DNA of 64,000 nt, from NCBI GenBank assembly GCA_963383645.1, contig OY726557.1, positions 150,837,860 through 150,901,859 on the forward strand, read 5' to 3'. This DNA comes from Muscardinus avellanarius (taxonomy: Eukaryota > Chordata > Mammalia > Rodentia > Gliridae). This document shows positions 63,549 through 64,000 of the stretch, piece after piece. Positions within the stretch are counted from its first letter, which is position 1. Every line of letters starts with the position of its first letter. The position numbers and the translations under genes are program-made. The notes under the pieces are model-generated. The model was not told the DNA's origin. It saw only the letters and a program-made list of their open reading frames with translations, and searched no databases.

Positions 63549-64000
63549 TATGACTTCACTTAAGGTGCTCTGGATCTCAAGTCAGTAGTATCTCAGACCC
63601 CACTACTCCTTTACTGGGTTTTATCACAGAGTCTCCGACCCAGAGAGTCGATAGAGGCTGCTTTAGACCGTGAGGGGTTCCAGGTTGCATGTTCTCCTAT
63701 GGTGTGATATCACTGCCACCGCCCCTCTCCCACTGGGTCAAGTCCCAGTGAGTACAGTACTGGGATTTCTCCGCTGTGGCCTGCAATTTGACTCACTGTT
63801 CTTGAGTACACAGATGTAGCTGTAGTGAGTTCCGTGCTGCTGCCGCCGGTGGCAATATGGCGCCGCTGCTACGCCCTCGGCTGTTGGGCTGGCGTTTTTT
63901 TTTTTTTTCTTGGTTTTGATTTCCACTCTGAATCCCTGCAGCGTGTGCTGAGCTCAGACACTGGGAGCTTTAGATGTCCTCTGCGCCGAGAAATCCCGCC
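63549..64000 (-). promoter_or_regulatory. L1-type 5'UTR, incomplete at the window edge
   Basis: Sequence upstream of the 309-aa ORF1, GC-rich near 63820-63900, with caatatggcgccgctgct on the + strand. Its 5' end and any target-site duplication lie beyond 64000. Confidence 0.55.

Larger units (their letters stand above)
61490..64000 (-). mobile_element. Composite L1-derived element: 5'UTR, ORF1, inverted ORF2 fragment, L1 3'UTR, A-tail (runs off the window)
   Basis: Read on the minus strand: 5'UTR from beyond 64000 to 63549, intact ORF1 (63548-62619), a decayed ORF2 fragment in the opposite orientation (about 62600-61890), a typical squirrel L1 3'UTR ending in aatacagtgcaccaatt (about 61890-61530), then an interrupted A-tail (T-rich on +, about 61493-61530). 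The same inverted-ORF2/3'UTR junction occurs in a retrotransposed copy at 21497-21912. This supports one composite, ORF1-only (half-L1 or HAL1-like) element. The alternative is nested, independent insertions. Confidence 0.6.

Overview
This is a mammalian nuclear genomic window, almost certainly from a squirrel-family rodent (Sciuridae). It carries more than 45 SINE copies, most of them fusions of a B1-like (7SL-derived) left half with an ID-like (tRNA-derived) right half. That architecture is characteristic of the sciurid MEN family. Free ID elements, L1 copies with coding capacity, MaLR and ERV LTRs, MIR/L2 relics and long microsatellites make up most of the rest.

The host genes are two complete ten-exon matrix metalloproteinase genes in tandem on the + strand. 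MMP8 (neutrophil collagenase) lies at 13728-25732 and encodes 468 aa. MMP27 lies at 33980-48836 and encodes 510 aa. For both, the signal-peptide exon was too short for an ORF scan and was found by eye. All splice junctions keep GT/AG and frame, and exon lengths follow the MMP plan (245/239, 149, 126/132, 162, 118/121, 134/131, 154/160, 104). Both proteins keep the PRCGVPD cysteine switch, the [11 protein letters not shown] zinc site, the Met-turn and both hemopexin cysteines. The order MMP8 then MMP27 in transcription direction matches the conserved mammalian MMP cluster, so MMP10 is expected upstream and MMP20 downstream, both outside the window.

Layout: 1-13.6 kb is intergenic and repeat-rich (SINEs, an MST-like LTR, an MLT-like LTR, an ERV1-like LTR, MIRs, a TCC/TTC tract). 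MMP8 occupies 13.7-25.7 kb, with a likely 3'UTR to about 27.5 kb containing an LTR with nested SINEs. From 27.6 to 33.9 kb is intergenic, with a second related ERV1-like LTR. MMP27 occupies 34.0-48.9 kb. From 49.06 to 55.59 kb is a minus-strand L1 with 5'UTR and intact ORF1; its ORF2 has one frameshift and the 3' end is missing. From 55.6 to 61.5 kb are SINEs, an inverted (twin-primed) L1 and ancient repeats. From 61.49 to 64.0 kb is a second minus-strand L1-derived unit whose ORF1 is intact but whose ORF2 region is replaced by an inverted, decayed ORF2 fragment before a normal 3'UTR.

The most unusual signals are three. First, the L1-derived unit at 61.5-64 kb looks like an ORF1-only retroelement. 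A retrotransposed copy of the same inversion junction, flanked by target-site duplications, lies in MMP8 intron 5 at 21497-21912. Second, a twin-primed L1 landed 11 nt inside an 86-nt MMP27 intron 3 and expanded it about 20-fold without damaging the splice donor. Third, an 82-bp inverted repeat (about 91% identical arms) sits in MMP27 intron 4.
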